Source of the DNA: Mycobacterium sp. SMC-8 | Lineage (GTDB): Bacteria > Actinomycetota > Actinomycetes > Mycobacteriales > Mycobacteriaceae | Assembly: GCF_025263565.1 (NCBI RefSeq) | Contig: NZ_CP079865.1 | Coordinates: forward strand, 6,138,001 to 6,202,000 | Direction of reading: 5' to 3' | Length of the DNA stretch: 64,000 nt | In this document: piece by piece, positions 34,557 through 45,042 of the stretch | Position numbering within the stretch: position 1 is the stretch's first letter | Layout: the number at the start of each line of letters is the position of its first letter | Notes under the pieces: generated by a model | Database searches by the model: none | What the model was told of the DNA's origin: nothing | What the model saw: the letters and a program-made list of their open reading frames with translations, nothing else | Program-made: the position numbers and the translations under genes

Positions 34557-35175
34557 TCAGTCGGCCTCGGGACGTCGGAACAGTCCTTCGCGCAACAGCG
34601 AGTCCACGGCGGCCTGCCACCGCAGAAGCTGGTTCGGCGAGATCAGCGGTTCCGCCAGATGCCGGTCGAGATGTGAGTGGAGGCTGATCGCGCCGAGGGC
34701 GAGTACCAGGCCGTTGATCGCCGCCCACGTGACGTCGACATCCGGACGAAGCTCACCGCGATCCTTGCGTTGCTGCCACCGCGCCACGCCGGCGCTGAAG
34801 AGTGTGTCGAAGATCTTCGCGCCGACGGGGCTTCCGTCGACGAGGGCACGCCCGAGGTAGGCGGCGACCTCGGGGTTCCCACTGAAGAGCGAGCTGATTC
34901 TGCTGCCAATCTCGGCGACGGAGTCCGCGGGCGGCTCCGATAGGGGCCGGCTGAAGGTCTCCCCGATCAGCGCCAGCACGTAATCGTCGACAGCGCTGAT
35001 CAAGCCGGCTTTCGTGGCGAAATGATGCTGCACCAGGCCCAGCGACACTCCGGCCGCCGCAGCCACACCCCGCATCGTGGTCCCGGCGGCGCCGTTTGCT
35101 GCGAGACTGCGCCGCGGCGCGGATCTTCTCCACGTTGCGCGGCTCGTCTGCGCCGGTCCGACCCACCTCTGACAC
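34557..35175 (-). pseudogene. TetR family regulator with N-terminal frameshift
   Basis: The frame ending at 34557 encodes a TetR protein body (VAAAAGVSLGLVQHHFATKA) and a ligand domain, but with ATG at 35075 the first recognition-domain helix is missing. Continuing upstream, LAANGAAGTTMRGVA stays in that frame, while the preceding part of helix 1 (EPRNVEKIRAAA) lies in another frame starting at GTG 35175. The frames part near 35101-35112, where one extra base or two missing bases would explain it. The product is therefore either a disabled repressor or reflects a sequencing error. It converges on the AraC gene and diverges from whiB. Confidence 0.65.
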
Positions 35176-35217
35176 CACAGTGTTCACCGTAGACAACACC
35201 GTCACCAGCGAACTCGA

Positions 35218-35233
35218 CAATACGGCGGTATTG
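35218..35233. promoter_or_regulatory. Short palindrome ahead of whiB-like gene
   Basis: CAATAC-GGCG-GTATTG, perfect 6-bp arms, in the gap between the broken TetR gene and the WhiB gene. It could be the operator of either; no other site of this sequence was noticed. Confidence 0.45.
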
Positions 35234-35285
35234 CTTTTACGGTACAAACGTATTGAGTGAGAACGGAAAGGAAGGGCAGGTGTCC

Positions 35286-35558
35286 ATGAGCTCGATACGA
35301 GTCGACGAGGAAGCGTGGACCGCGCCCTGCACGCGCGATCCGGACCGATGGATGGTCACCGCGGACGAAGGGGCCAAGTCGTTGTGCCGCGCTTGCCCGC
35401 GACGCTGGCAGTGTGCGCGCGACGCGTGTGTGACGCCGGGGGCCGTGGGCCTGTGGGCGGGGATCGTGCTCCCGGAGGGCGGCCGGAACCGGCAATTCGC
35501 CCTCAGACAACTGCGTTCGCTGGCCGAACGCAACGGGTTCTCGGCCACGAAGCGGTGA
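35286..35558 (+). CDS. WhiB-like Fe-S regulator
   Basis: 90 residues. ATG 35286 was chosen because AAAGGAAGGG (35267-35276) lies nine bases upstream; a GTG at 35280 and a TTG at 35253 are too close to or ahead of that site. Cys15, Cys34, Cys37 and Cys43 give the C...C-x2-C-x5-C ligands of a [4Fe-4S] cluster (SLCRACPRRWQC), and VGLWAGI replaces the common G-V-W-G-G turn. A fifth Cys (48) is extra. The basic tail ALRQLRSLAERNG follows. WhiB proteins bind sigma-A and sense redox change. Paralogue unknown. Its stop touches that of the convergent hydrolase. Confidence 0.9.
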   Translation: MSSIRVDEEAWTAPCTRDPDRWMVTADEGAKSLCRACPRRWQCARDACVTPGAVGLWAGIVLPEGGRNRQFALRQLRSLAERNGFSATKR

Positions 35559-36431
35559 TCAGCGGTTCTGCGTGGCGACGGCCGAGGACTGCCCCGACGA
35601 CGAGATGAAGTCCTCCAGCAGATCCACCACGTCGGTCGGTTTCTCGACGTGGGGAAAGTGACCGACGCCGGGGAGGACCTCCAGTCGACAGCCCGGCCGC
35701 AGCCGGTCGAGCTCATAGCCGTGTTCGACGGGAATGATGTGGTCCTGATCGCCCCAGATCACCATCAGCGGCAGTTCCGAGGTCAGGTGCAGGCGGTTCA
35801 ACGCGCTCACGGCTTGACCGCGGTAATCCACGACGGACCGCAGCGTGCGCAGGAACGCCTGCCGGGTCTGTGGATCAGACAGAGACGAGTAGGCGCTCCA
35901 CATCTCAGCTCCCCGGGGTGACTGGATGTTCGCGGCGGAGAACCAGCTACGGACCTTGTTGCCGAGTCGCACCACGGGCGAGGGGGCGATGACCGGCAGG
36001 AGCAGTTCGGCGCCCGGCGCCGACAGCAGGCGCAACGTCCAGCCCACGTCCTGGCCGAGGCCGCCGCTGCTGATGAGCACCAGCCGTCGGCAGTAGTCGG
36101 GGTGCTGGTAGACGAACTGCATGGCCACCCCGCCGCCAAGTGACTGACCCACGACGGTGACCTGCGTGACGCCGAGTTCGTCGAGCAGGTCCCGAAGCCC
36201 CACGGCGAACGCGCCCAAGGAGTAGTCGCTGCGCGGCTTGGCGGACTGACCGTGACCGAGAAGATCCGGGGCGATCACGCGGTACCGCTTCGCGAGCTGG
36301 GGCAGGACCGCGCGCCAGGTGTCGGAGCTGCCGGCCATGCCGTGCAGCAGCAGCAAGGTCTCCTCGCCGCGACCGACGTCCCGGTACGCGACGCGATCAC
36401 CGTGCAGATCCAGGTACTTCAAATCGGTCAT
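35559..36431 (-). CDS. Alpha/beta hydrolase
   Basis: 290 residues from ATG 36431 (in-frame ATGs at 36449 and 36470 are alternatives; none has a strong ribosome site). LLLLHGMAGSSDTWRAVLPQ gives the oxyanion strand, VVGQSLGGGVAMQF the nucleophile elbow with Ser, VIWGDQDHIIPVEHG the acid Asp and GVGHFPHVEKPTDVV the His. The fold is that of epoxide hydrolase, haloperoxidase and C-C hydrolase relatives; substrate not predictable. It is alone, convergent with whiB. Confidence 0.88.
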   Translation of the reverse strand: MTDLKYLDLHGDRVAYRDVGRGEETLLLLHGMAGSSDTWRAVLPQLAKRYRVIAPDLLGHGQSAKPRSDYSLGAFAVGLRDLLDELGVTQVTVVGQSLGGGVAMQFVYQHPDYCRRLVLISSGGLGQDVGWTLRLLSAPGAELLLPVIAPSPVVRLGNKVRSWFSAANIQSPRGAEMWSAYSSLSDPQTRQAFLRTLRSVVDYRGQAVSALNRLHLTSELPLMVIWGDQDHIIPVEHGYELDRLRPGCRLEVLPGVGHFPHVEKPTDVVDLLEDFISSSGQSSAVATQNR

Positions 36432-36569
36432 CAGGCGTATGTCCCCCATCCGTGACGTAATACTCGCCATGGTCGCAGAGGATCCGCGCCGGCACGCCCT
36501 GTCGTGCGCATCCCGACCCGCGGCATCAGAAGGTGAGCAGCATCACCAGAGTGGTGGCGAAGCGAAAGA

Positions 36570-36594
36570 GGTTTCGCGGCCTCGCGGCGGGGTA
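36570..36594 (+). promoter_or_regulatory. SigF-type promoter
   Basis: GGTTT (36570-36574), 15 bases, GGGTA (36590-36594): an exact match to the mycobacterial SigF consensus GGTTT-N15-17-GGGTA. It stands 44 bases before the start of the small membrane protein gene and points toward it. Confidence 0.8.
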
Positions 36595-36638
36595 ATTATC
36601 GGCCCAGTCGAGCGCGTCGAGGTCGAGAAGGAGAAGTC

Positions 36639-36890
36639 ATGGCCGACAGGGCCGGAGGCACCCCCAGTTCGGACGATCCATTCAACGAGACCGTCGCCAC
36701 CACGGGCCTCTTCCTGATCATCACCGCGATCATCTCGCTGGCCTTTGCCGTCGCCAGCTGGGGACTCTCGGAGACCGTGATCGCGGTCTTCGCCGGGGCC
36801 ATCGCGGTCGTCAGCTTCACCGCGAGCATCCTGTGCTTCAAGAATCAGGCGGGCGACGCCGCGCCGGCCGCGGTCGAAGCGTCTGCCTGA
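36639..36890 (+). CDS. Small two-helix membrane protein, SigF-controlled
   Basis: 83 residues from ATG 36639, with AAGGAGAA seven bases upstream. Two predicted membrane helices: TGLFLIITAIISLAFAVASW and TVIAVFAGAIAVVSFTASIL. The ends are hydrophilic (TPSSDDPFNET; KNQAGDAAPAAVEASA). No function is recognised. The near-perfect SigF promoter indicates expression under envelope or energy stress and in stationary phase. It is a single-gene unit. Confidence 0.82.
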   Translation: MADRAGGTPSSDDPFNETVATTGLFLIITAIISLAFAVASWGLSETVIAVFAGAIAVVSFTASILCFKNQAGDAAPAAVEASA

Positions 36891-37186
36891 TCTTCCTCCG
36901 GTCGGCGAACGTTCCGGGCCCTCTTTGGCGGCCGCGGGGTACACCTGCAGCGAACCCGCGAAGCGGCGCGTTTTGGCCATAGACCGGCAGTTGCGCAGAG
37001 CCGGGACGAGGCGATCCTCGCAGCGTATTTCCGGACCATCGATCACATGCGACGGCCCGTCCTCACCAGTAGGCGGGCCGTTCGTCGTTCTCAACCACGG
37101 CGACGTCTCCCCCGATGCTTCATGACGCCCTCTTGTCGCTCGCGCAACACGCGGTGGCGAGTTGAGGGCGCGAGAGGGGACTTGAG
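36891..37186. other. Gene-free stretch before tRNA-Leu
   Basis: About 300 bases with no convincing gene. Its right end (37168-37186) repeats the 3' end of the tRNA, described separately. I see no other structured element in the rest. Confidence 0.5.
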
Positions 37187-37206
37187 TGCGCGAGGGGGGA
37201 CTCGAA
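37168..37206. repeat. Partial tandem copy of tRNA-Leu 3' end
   Basis: GCGCGAGAGGGGACTTGAG (37168-37186) matches GCGCGAGGGGGGACTCGAA (37188-37206, inside the tRNA) at 16 of 19 positions, exactly 20 bases apart. It copies the acceptor and T-stem of the tRNA and could be an old attachment-site remnant. Confidence 0.6.
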
Positions 37207-37269
37207 CCCCCACGCCCGTAGGGCAATGGAACCTAAATCCATCTCGTCTGCCAGTTCCGACACTCGCGC
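37187..37269 (-). tRNA. tRNA-Leu (anticodon UAG)
   Basis: Read on the minus strand, the acceptor stem is GCGCGAG (from 37269) paired with CTCGCGC, with discriminator A at 37187. The anticodon stem ATGGA/TCCAT encloses the loop TTTAGGT with anticodon TAG. A long variable arm (TGCCCTACGGGCG) and the T-arm GGGGGTTCGAGTCCCCC complete the class II leucine tRNA. CCA is not encoded. Confidence 0.95.
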
Positions 37270-37356
37270 AAGCCCGCCGAGTCTAGCGCGCCGTGTAAGG
37301 GAACCTGTCGGACAACGTCCCTACCTTGACCTCAAACAGCAAGACCAGGGGGCGAC

Positions 37357-38132
37357 ATGAGATCAAGGGAAGAATTCGAAGAAGTCCAGCGACTGATCGC
37401 GACGGGCAAGAACGATTGCGAGATAGCAAGACTGACCGGCATCCCGCGAAAAACCGTGTGGGAGTGGCGTCGTAGACCGCCATCCAGCGACCGGCCACGG
37501 GCGGGACGGTCGGCGTGCGGAGTCGAGCACGACCTGCCAAGTCTGCCGGGCAAGCCCTACGCCTATCTCCTAGGTCTTTATTTGGGCGATGGGTGCATTT
37601 CCAAAGCGGCACGCAGCTACACCCTGCGCGTCACATGCGACAAGCGATATCCGAGCATCATCGACCGGTGCCGCCAAGCGATCGACGCGTTGTTTCCCCG
37701 GCAGCGTGCCGGAGTCTATTGGCGGAGAAGCGGCTGTGCGGACGTGTATCAGTGCTCCAAACATTGGCCGTGCCTGTTTCCTCAACACGGCCCCGGCCGC
37801 AAGCACCACCGGAAGATCGCGCTCGAGCGGTGCAGCAGGAGATCGTCGACCGCGAGACCGAGGAGTTCGTCATGGGGCTGATCCACAGCGACGGCTGCCG
37901 CGTCGTCGCCAACGACCGCGGCGTGCTCAGTGTCCGGTACCACTTCAGCAACCGGTCCGAGGACATCATCGGACTCTTCACTGCTGCGCTCGACAGACTG
38001 GGCATCACCTGGCGGCGGTCGGACAAGTACACCGTCTCGATTTACCGCAAAGCCGCGACGGCCCGCATGGACGAGTTCATCGGACCCAAGGATGTCGCGG
38101 TACCGTTGAACGGTGTCCACTACACGGCGTAG
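37357..38132 (+). pseudogene. HTH/LAGLIDADG-type protein gene, frameshifted
   Basis: The first frame encodes an N-terminal helix-turn-helix (DCEIARLTGIPRKTVWEWRR) and a first LAGLIDADG-like motif (YLLGLYLGDGCI). The second motif (FVMGLIHSDGCR) and the C-terminus lie in a frame one base earlier. The join falls near 37828-37831, where CGGTG instead of CGGGTG would explain the loss of one base. The intact protein would be about 258 residues, of the size of homing-endonuclease-derived DNA-binding proteins. It lies 87 bp from tRNA-Leu, and its 3' end overlaps the start of lprD. Probably inactive unless the frameshift is a sequencing error. Confidence 0.75.
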
Positions 38133-38505
38133 GAGGCCGGCGCTCATCCTGTTGATGGTCGCCGCCGCCGCGGGCTGCCTCGCCCTGGCGTGGTGGCAAT
38201 GGACCCGCTACGAGTCGACATCGGGCAGCTTCCAGAATCTCGGCTACGCGTTGCAGTGGCCGTTGTTCGCGGGGTTCTGCGTGTACGCATACTTCAAATT
38301 CGTCCGCTACGAGCAGGCCCCACCCGAGCCGCACCCGAGCGATACCGTCACCGAGATTCCCGCCGGCCTGCTGCCCGAGCGTCCGAAGGCGTCGAGCGGG
38401 GCAGATGACGACGCGACATTGCGCGAGTACAACGCCTACCTGGCAGAGTTGGCGAAAGCCGATGCCGAAGACCAGACGCAGCAGACAAGAGGAACCGGTA
38501 CGTGA
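38113..38505 (+). CDS. lprD: LprD-like small membrane/lipoprotein
   Basis: 130 residues from GTG 38113; TACCGT (38101-38106) may be a -10 box of a leaderless mRNA, inside the pseudogene end. The N-terminal helix LILLMVAAAAGCLALAWWQW includes AAAAGC, a poor lipobox. ALQWPLFAGFCVYAYFKFVR is a second membrane segment, and an acidic cytoplasmic tail follows. The sequence agrees with my memory of M. tuberculosis LprD (Rv1343c), and the following gene matches Rv1342c as in that genome. True lipidation is doubtful. Overlaps the next start by four bases. Confidence 0.85.
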   Translation: MSTTRRRRPALILLMVAAAAGCLALAWWQWTRYESTSGSFQNLGYALQWPLFAGFCVYAYFKFVRYEQAPPEPHPSDTVTEIPAGLLPERPKASSGADDDATLREYNAYLAELAKADAEDQTQQTRGTGT

Positions 38506-38846
38506 CCGCACCCGAATCCCCCACGCCCATCGTCCCCGTCGAGGCCATCCGTAAGGCCCTCACCGGATACCGTGTCCTGGCCTGGGCCACCGGTCTCTGG
38601 CTGATCGCGCTCTGCTACGAGATGGTGATGAAGTACGCATTCAACGACGACTCGCTGGGCTGGATCGCGGTGGTCCACGGCTGGGTGTACTTCGTCTACC
38701 TGCTGTTCACCGCGAACCTCGCCGTGAAGGTGCGCTGGCCGATCGCCAAGACCGTCGGCATCCTGCTCGCCGGCACCGTCCCGCTCGTCGGCATCATTGT
38801 CGAGCACTTCCAGACCCAGAACATCAAGGCACAGTTCGGTCTCTGA
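38502..38846 (+). CDS. DUF3817 membrane protein
   Basis: 114 residues starting at a GTG in the GTGA overlap. Three membrane helices: YRVLAWATGLWLIALCYEMV, WIAVVHGWVYFVYLLFTANL and TVGILLAGTVPLVGIIVEHF. The HGWVYFVY motif is the core of DUF3817. Equivalent of Rv1342c by sequence and position. Function unknown. Co-translated with lprD. A second member of the family stands at 60574. Confidence 0.9.
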   Translation: MTAPESPTPIVPVEAIRKALTGYRVLAWATGLWLIALCYEMVMKYAFNDDSLGWIAVVHGWVYFVYLLFTANLAVKVRWPIAKTVGILLAGTVPLVGIIVEHFQTQNIKAQFGL

Positions 38847-38872
38847 CCGGCGTTTGCCCACGCATCGATAGC

Positions 38873-38878
38873 TACACT
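38873..38878 (+). promoter_or_regulatory. -10 box for leaderless acyltransferase mRNA
   Basis: TACACT lies seven bases before GTG 38886, and no ribosome site is seen, which suggests a leaderless transcript. TTGCCC (38854-38859) is too close to be an ideal -35. Confidence 0.45.
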
Positions 38879-38885
38879 CGATGCG

Positions 38886-40151
38886 GTGTCAGCCAGCCCC
38901 GGCGTGCGCTGTGGCGCCGCCCCGGCGGGCCGGCATCACCACGCGTCGTCCCGCGATCCTGCCCTCACCGGTCTGCGTGCGGTCGCGGCATTGCTGGTCG
39001 TCAGCACGCACGCGGCGTTCGCGACCGGCTACCTCACGCACGGCTACCTCGGCGCCATGTACGGGCGCCTGGAGATCGGCGTCGCGATCTTCTTCGTGCT
39101 GTCGGGTTTCCTGCTGTTCCGGCCCTGGGTGCGCGCGGCCGCCGACCGTCGGCCCCCGCCCTCGCTGCGCCGCTACACCCGAAACCGGTGGCGCCGCATC
39201 GTGCCCGCCTACGTGGTCACGGTGGTCGCGGTCTTCGAGATCTATACCGTGTTCGCGCCGGGCCCCAACCCCGGGCAGACCTGGCAGGGGTTGCTGCGCT
39301 ATGTGACCTTCACCCAGATCTACAGCGATGACTATCTGGTGACGCTGCTGCATCCCGGGCTGTCGCAAATGTGGAGTCTGGCCGTCGAGGCGTCGTTCTA
39401 CCTCGCGCTCCCGGCGCTGGCGTACCTGGTGCTGCGGATCCTCGGCCGCGGGCAGTGGCGACCCGCGCGGACGCTCGCCGGACTCGCACTGCTCGCGGCG
39501 GTGACACCGGTGTGGCTGGCGGTGGTCACGGTCACCGACGTCCTGCCGAACTCGGCGGGGATGTGGTTGCCGGCGCATCTGGCCTGGTTCGCCGGAGGAA
39601 TGGCGCTGGCGGTGCTGGAGGCGATCGGCGCGCGCTGCGCCGCGATCGTCGCGATACCTGTCGCGTTCGTGTTGTTCCTGCTGGTGTCGACGTCACTCGG
39701 GGGCACGCTGTCGGGACCTGATCCGGCCTCGGCGCCGATCGTGAGGTCCATGCTGTACGCGGTGATCGCGACGCTGGTCGTGGCGCCGGTCGCGCTCGGC
39801 CATCATGACTCCTACGCGCGGGTGCTGGCCGGCAGGCCGATGGTGTGGCTCGGTGAGATCTCCTACGAGATCTTCCTGGTCCACGTCGTGGTGATGGCAC
39901 TGACAATGCATCTGGTGCTGGGCTGGCCGCTGTTCACCGGGTCGATGCCCGGCTTGTTCGCGGCGACGCTGGCGCTGACCATCCCGGTGGCCTGGCTGCT
40001 GCACCGGGTCACCCGGCCTCAGACCAGAGAACGCAGCGACGGCAGCAGCGCGGCCAGTGCACGGCCGCGGTGCGACGCCGCGTCCTTCTCCGCGGGGCTC
40101 AGCTCGGCCGCGGTCCTCGCCGAACCGGCGGGAAGGAATACCGGGTCGTAA
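38886..40151 (+). CDS. Membrane acyltransferase (acyltransferase 3/OafA type)
   Basis: 421 residues from GTG 38886. ALTGLRAVAALLVVSTHAAF carries the Arg and His of the family's catalytic start. EIGVAIFFVLSGFLLFRPWV, YTRNRWRRIVPAYVVTVVAV and MWSLAVEASFYLALPALAYL follow, with ten or so membrane helices. Such enzymes O-acylate sugars or lipids in the envelope. The last 44 codons lie antisense to rdgB (133-bp overlap), giving a charged tail with no membrane segment. It is not part of the order I recall for M. tuberculosis at this place. Confidence 0.88.
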   Translation: MSASPGVRCGAAPAGRHHHASSRDPALTGLRAVAALLVVSTHAAFATGYLTHGYLGAMYGRLEIGVAIFFVLSGFLLFRPWVRAAADRRPPPSLRRYTRNRWRRIVPAYVVTVVAVFEIYTVFAPGPNPGQTWQGLLRYVTFTQIYSDDYLVTLLHPGLSQMWSLAVEASFYLALPALAYLVLRILGRGQWRPARTLAGLALLAAVTPVWLAVVTVTDVLPNSAGMWLPAHLAWFAGGMALAVLEAIGARCAAIVAIPVAFVLFLLVSTSLGGTLSGPDPASAPIVRSMLYAVIATLVVAPVALGHHDSYARVLAGRPMVWLGEISYEIFLVHVVVMALTMHLVLGWPLFTGSMPGLFAATLALTIPVAWLLHRVTRPQTRERSDGSSAASARPRCDAASFSAGLSSAAVLAEPAGRNTGS

Positions 40152-40624
40152 CCGAACCCTCCGTCGCCGCGCGGCTCCCGGACGATGCTGCCGCGCCACT
40201 CGCCGCGCACCACTACCGACTCGTTCTTCCCGGGACCGGAGACCAGCGCGCACGCCGACACGAACGCCGCGCCACGGCGCTCCTCGGGTACGTCGGCGAG
40301 CTGACCGAGCAGCAGTGCAGTATTGGCCGGATCGTCGCCGTGTCGTCCCGACCAGCGCGCGCTGAGCACGCCCGGCATCCCGTTGAGCGCGTCGACCTCC
40401 AGCCCGGAATCGTCGGCGACCGCGGGTATGCCGGTCGCGGCGAATGCGTCCCGCGCCTTGGCCAACGCGTTCTCCTCGAACGTCGCCCCGGTTTCTGGTG
40501 CCTCGTCGAACGGCACGACATCATCGAGCGACAACAGAGTCAGCTCCACACCGGCGCCGTCGAGCACGCGGCGCAGCTCGGCGAGCTTCTTGGGGTTGCG
40601 GGAGGCGACCAGGACCCGAGGCAC
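40019..40624 (-). CDS. rdgB: dITP/XTP pyrophosphatase (RdgB/HAM1)
   Basis: 201 residues from a GTG. The signature starts with VLVASRNPKKLAELRRVL, then FEENALAKARDAFAATGIPA, VADDSGLEVDALNGMPGVLS and GDGGFGYDPVFLP with SHRGRALAAL. It hydrolyses non-canonical purine triphosphates to monophosphates, keeping deaminated bases out of DNA and RNA. Equivalent of Rv1341. It begins five bases after the rph stop, in a leftward run, and its 3' end lies under the convergent acyltransferase. Confidence 0.95.
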   Translation of the reverse strand: MPRVLVASRNPKKLAELRRVLDGAGVELTLLSLDDVVPFDEAPETGATFEENALAKARDAFAATGIPAVADDSGLEVDALNGMPGVLSARWSGRHGDDPANTALLLGQLADVPEERRGAAFVSACALVSGPGKNESVVVRGEWRGSIVREPRGDGGFGYDPVFLPAGSARTAAELSPAEKDAASHRGRALAALLPSLRSLV

Positions 40625-40629
40625 CCGGG

Positions 40630-41409
<780 letters not shown>

Positions 41410-41435
41410 GGGCCAACCCTAGCCGGACGCTCCGA

Positions 41436-42209
41436 TCAGGAGCGCGCGACCTCGAAGGTCTCGTTGGAGACCACCGCGTGCACTGGGCCGTCGAACTCCG
41501 CCTTGGCCTCGCTGATCACGTCCTCGCGCGACGTCCACGGCGGAATGTGGGTGAGCAGGAGTTCGGACACACCGGCGCGGGCCGCCGCGCGGCCGGCTTC
41601 GGCGCCGGACAGGTGCAGCCGCGGCGGACGGTCCGGCGAGTCGGTCCAGGACGCCTCGCACAGGAACACGTCGGCGCCGCGGGCCAGGTCGATCAGCGCA
41701 TCGCAGTAACCGGTGTCGCCGCTGTAGACCAGCGTCGCACCGGACAGATCAGTGATACGCATGCCGTAGGACTCCGTCGGGTGGCAGACCAGGCGCGGCA
41801 GCACGGTCAGCGCGCCGATATCCACGGCCTGGTTGTCGACCCAGTGCCGGATCTCGAAGATGTCGCTGAAGTCGTCGATCTCGCCGTCCTCGGGCGACGA
41901 CGCCGCACCGAGGCGGGCCCAGGTGTTGGCGGGGCCGTAGACGAAGCCGCGTTCCTGCGCCGGCGTCGGGTGATAGCGCCGCCAGACGAACAATCCGGGC
42001 AAATCCAGACAGTGGTCGGCATGCAGATGTGACAGCAACACGTGGACGGCGTTCGGATCCGCGTGACGCTGCAGCGCTCCGAGGACACCGCCACCGAAAT
42101 CGAGAACCAACGGCGGCGTGTCGGGCGCGGTGACGAGATATCCCGACGCGGGCGAATCAGGACCGACCACACTGCCGGAGCAACCGAGTACGGTGATTCG
42201 CACGCTCAC
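41436..42209 (-). CDS. Metallo-beta-lactamase-fold cyclic nucleotide phosphodiesterase
   Basis: 257 residues from GTG 42209 (MSVRITVLGCSG). SHLHADHCLDLPGLFVWRR is the HxHxDH zinc motif, VYSGDTGYCDAL and LLLTHIPPWTS give further metal ligands, and PRLVCHPTESYGMRI lies between. It is the equivalent of M. tuberculosis Rv1339, reported as an atypical class II cAMP phosphodiesterase that lowers cAMP and alters drug tolerance. Three nucleotide-cyclase genes in this window make that role relevant. Leftward with rph and rdgB. Confidence 0.9.
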   Translation of the reverse strand: MSVRITVLGCSGSVVGPDSPASGYLVTAPDTPPLVLDFGGGVLGALQRHADPNAVHVLLSHLHADHCLDLPGLFVWRRYHPTPAQERGFVYGPANTWARLGAASSPEDGEIDDFSDIFEIRHWVDNQAVDIGALTVLPRLVCHPTESYGMRITDLSGATLVYSGDTGYCDALIDLARGADVFLCEASWTDSPDRPPRLHLSGAEAGRAAARAGVSELLLTHIPPWTSREDVISEAKAEFDGPVHAVVSNETFEVARS

Positions 42210-42267
42210 TAGCTTGCCATGCCCGGGATCGCCATGACGAAAACATCGCCGCTTTGGGCGACGAACG

Positions 42268-43097
42268 TCATGTTCGGGCGCCGGCGTGACGCTGAACAGG
42301 CCGGACCCCGTCAAGGCTGGGACCGAGGAACCGTGTCGCCAGCGCGGTGAACGCGCCCGGGTCCCCGGTCGCTTCGAATTGCCGGCGCGGACCCACCGCC
42401 GGGTCGACCGGATGCGGTTTCAGCAACTCCTGCTCGGTCAGCACGCGCAGCAGATCCTTGGCGGTCTCCTCGGCGCTGGACACCAGCGTGACGTGGTCGC
42501 CCATCGCCAGCTGGATCAGACCCGACAGCATCGGATAGTGCGTGCAGCCGAGCACCAGCGTGTCGACCCCGGCCCGCTGCAGCGGCTCCAGGTATCCCTC
42601 GGCGAGACCGAGCACCTGACGTCCGCTGGTCACCCCCCGCTCGACGAAGTCGACGAAGCGGGGGCAGGCCACCCCGAACACCTCGATGTCGCGGGCCGCC
42701 GCGAAGGTGTCCTGGTAGGCGCCCGACGCGATGGTCGCTGCCGTGCCGATGACTCCGATCCGGCCGTTGCGGGTGGTGGCGACCGCGCGCCGCACCGCGG
42801 GCAGGATCACCTCGACCACCGGGATCGGCGCGTAGCGTTCCCGTGCGTCACGCAGGCACGCCGAGGACGCCGAGTTGCAGGCGATCACCAGCGCCTTGAC
42901 GCCCCGCGCGGCGAGGTCGTCGCCGACGGCCAGCGCATGGGCGCGGATCTCGGGGATGGTCAGCGGTCCGTACGGTCCGTTGCCGGTGTCGCCGATGTAG
43001 ATGATGTCCTCGTCGGGCAGCTGGTCGATCACCGCGCGGGCGACCGTGAGGCCTCCCACCCCGGAGTCGAAGATCCCTATCGGCGCCTGCTGTGACG

Positions 43098-43101
<4 letters not shown>
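42268..43101 (-). CDS. murI: Glutamate racemase
   Basis: 277 residues from ATG 43101, overlapping the rhomboid stop by four bases. [51 protein letters not shown] and [15 protein letters not shown] supply the catalytic pair of cysteines and the conserved aspartate. It converts L- to D-glutamate for peptidoglycan stems. Equivalent of Rv1338. An in-frame extension upstream is antisense-like arginine-rich text inside the rhomboid and cysM genes and is not coding. Confidence 0.95.
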
Positions 43102-44746
<1,645 letters not shown>

Positions 44747-45019
44747 TCAACCTCCCGCGACGGCGGGCAGGATGGTGACCGAGTCACCGTCGGAGATCGC
44801 CGTGTCCAGACCGCCGGAGAAACGCACGTCCTCGTCGTTGACGTAGATGTTGACGAAGCGGTGCAGCTTGCCGTTATCGACGAGCCGTTCCGAGATGCCG
44901 GAGTAGTTCGCCTCGAGGTCGGCGATCACGGCCTGCAGGGTGTCCCCTGAGGCGGAGACGCGCTTCTCGCCGCCGGTGTGGGTGCGCAGGATCGTGGGGA
45001 TGGACACAGAGATGGCCAT
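44747..45019 (-). CDS. cysO: CysO sulfur-carrier protein (ThiS/MoaD fold)
   Basis: 90 residues from ATG 45019, with AGGAG upstream. The ubiquitin-like core reads AISVSIPTILRTHTGGEKRV, VNIYVNDEDVRFSGGLDTAI and DGDSVTILPAVAGG, ending in the Gly-Gly that is adenylated and made a thiocarboxylate. It gives sulfur to CysM, and the CysO-cysteine adduct is then cut by Mec. Equivalent of Rv1335, in the order mec-cysO-cysM. Confidence 0.95.
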   Translation of the reverse strand: MAISVSIPTILRTHTGGEKRVSASGDTLQAVIADLEANYSGISERLVDNGKLHRFVNIYVNDEDVRFSGGLDTAISDGDSVTILPAVAGG

Positions 45020-45042
45020 GGAAGGACTCCTTCGGGTTGTCT

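Noticed and set aside
36891..38132. Integrated prophage or island at tRNA-Leu
   Set aside because: No integrase, phage gene or second full attachment copy was found; only a short relic and one broken gene.
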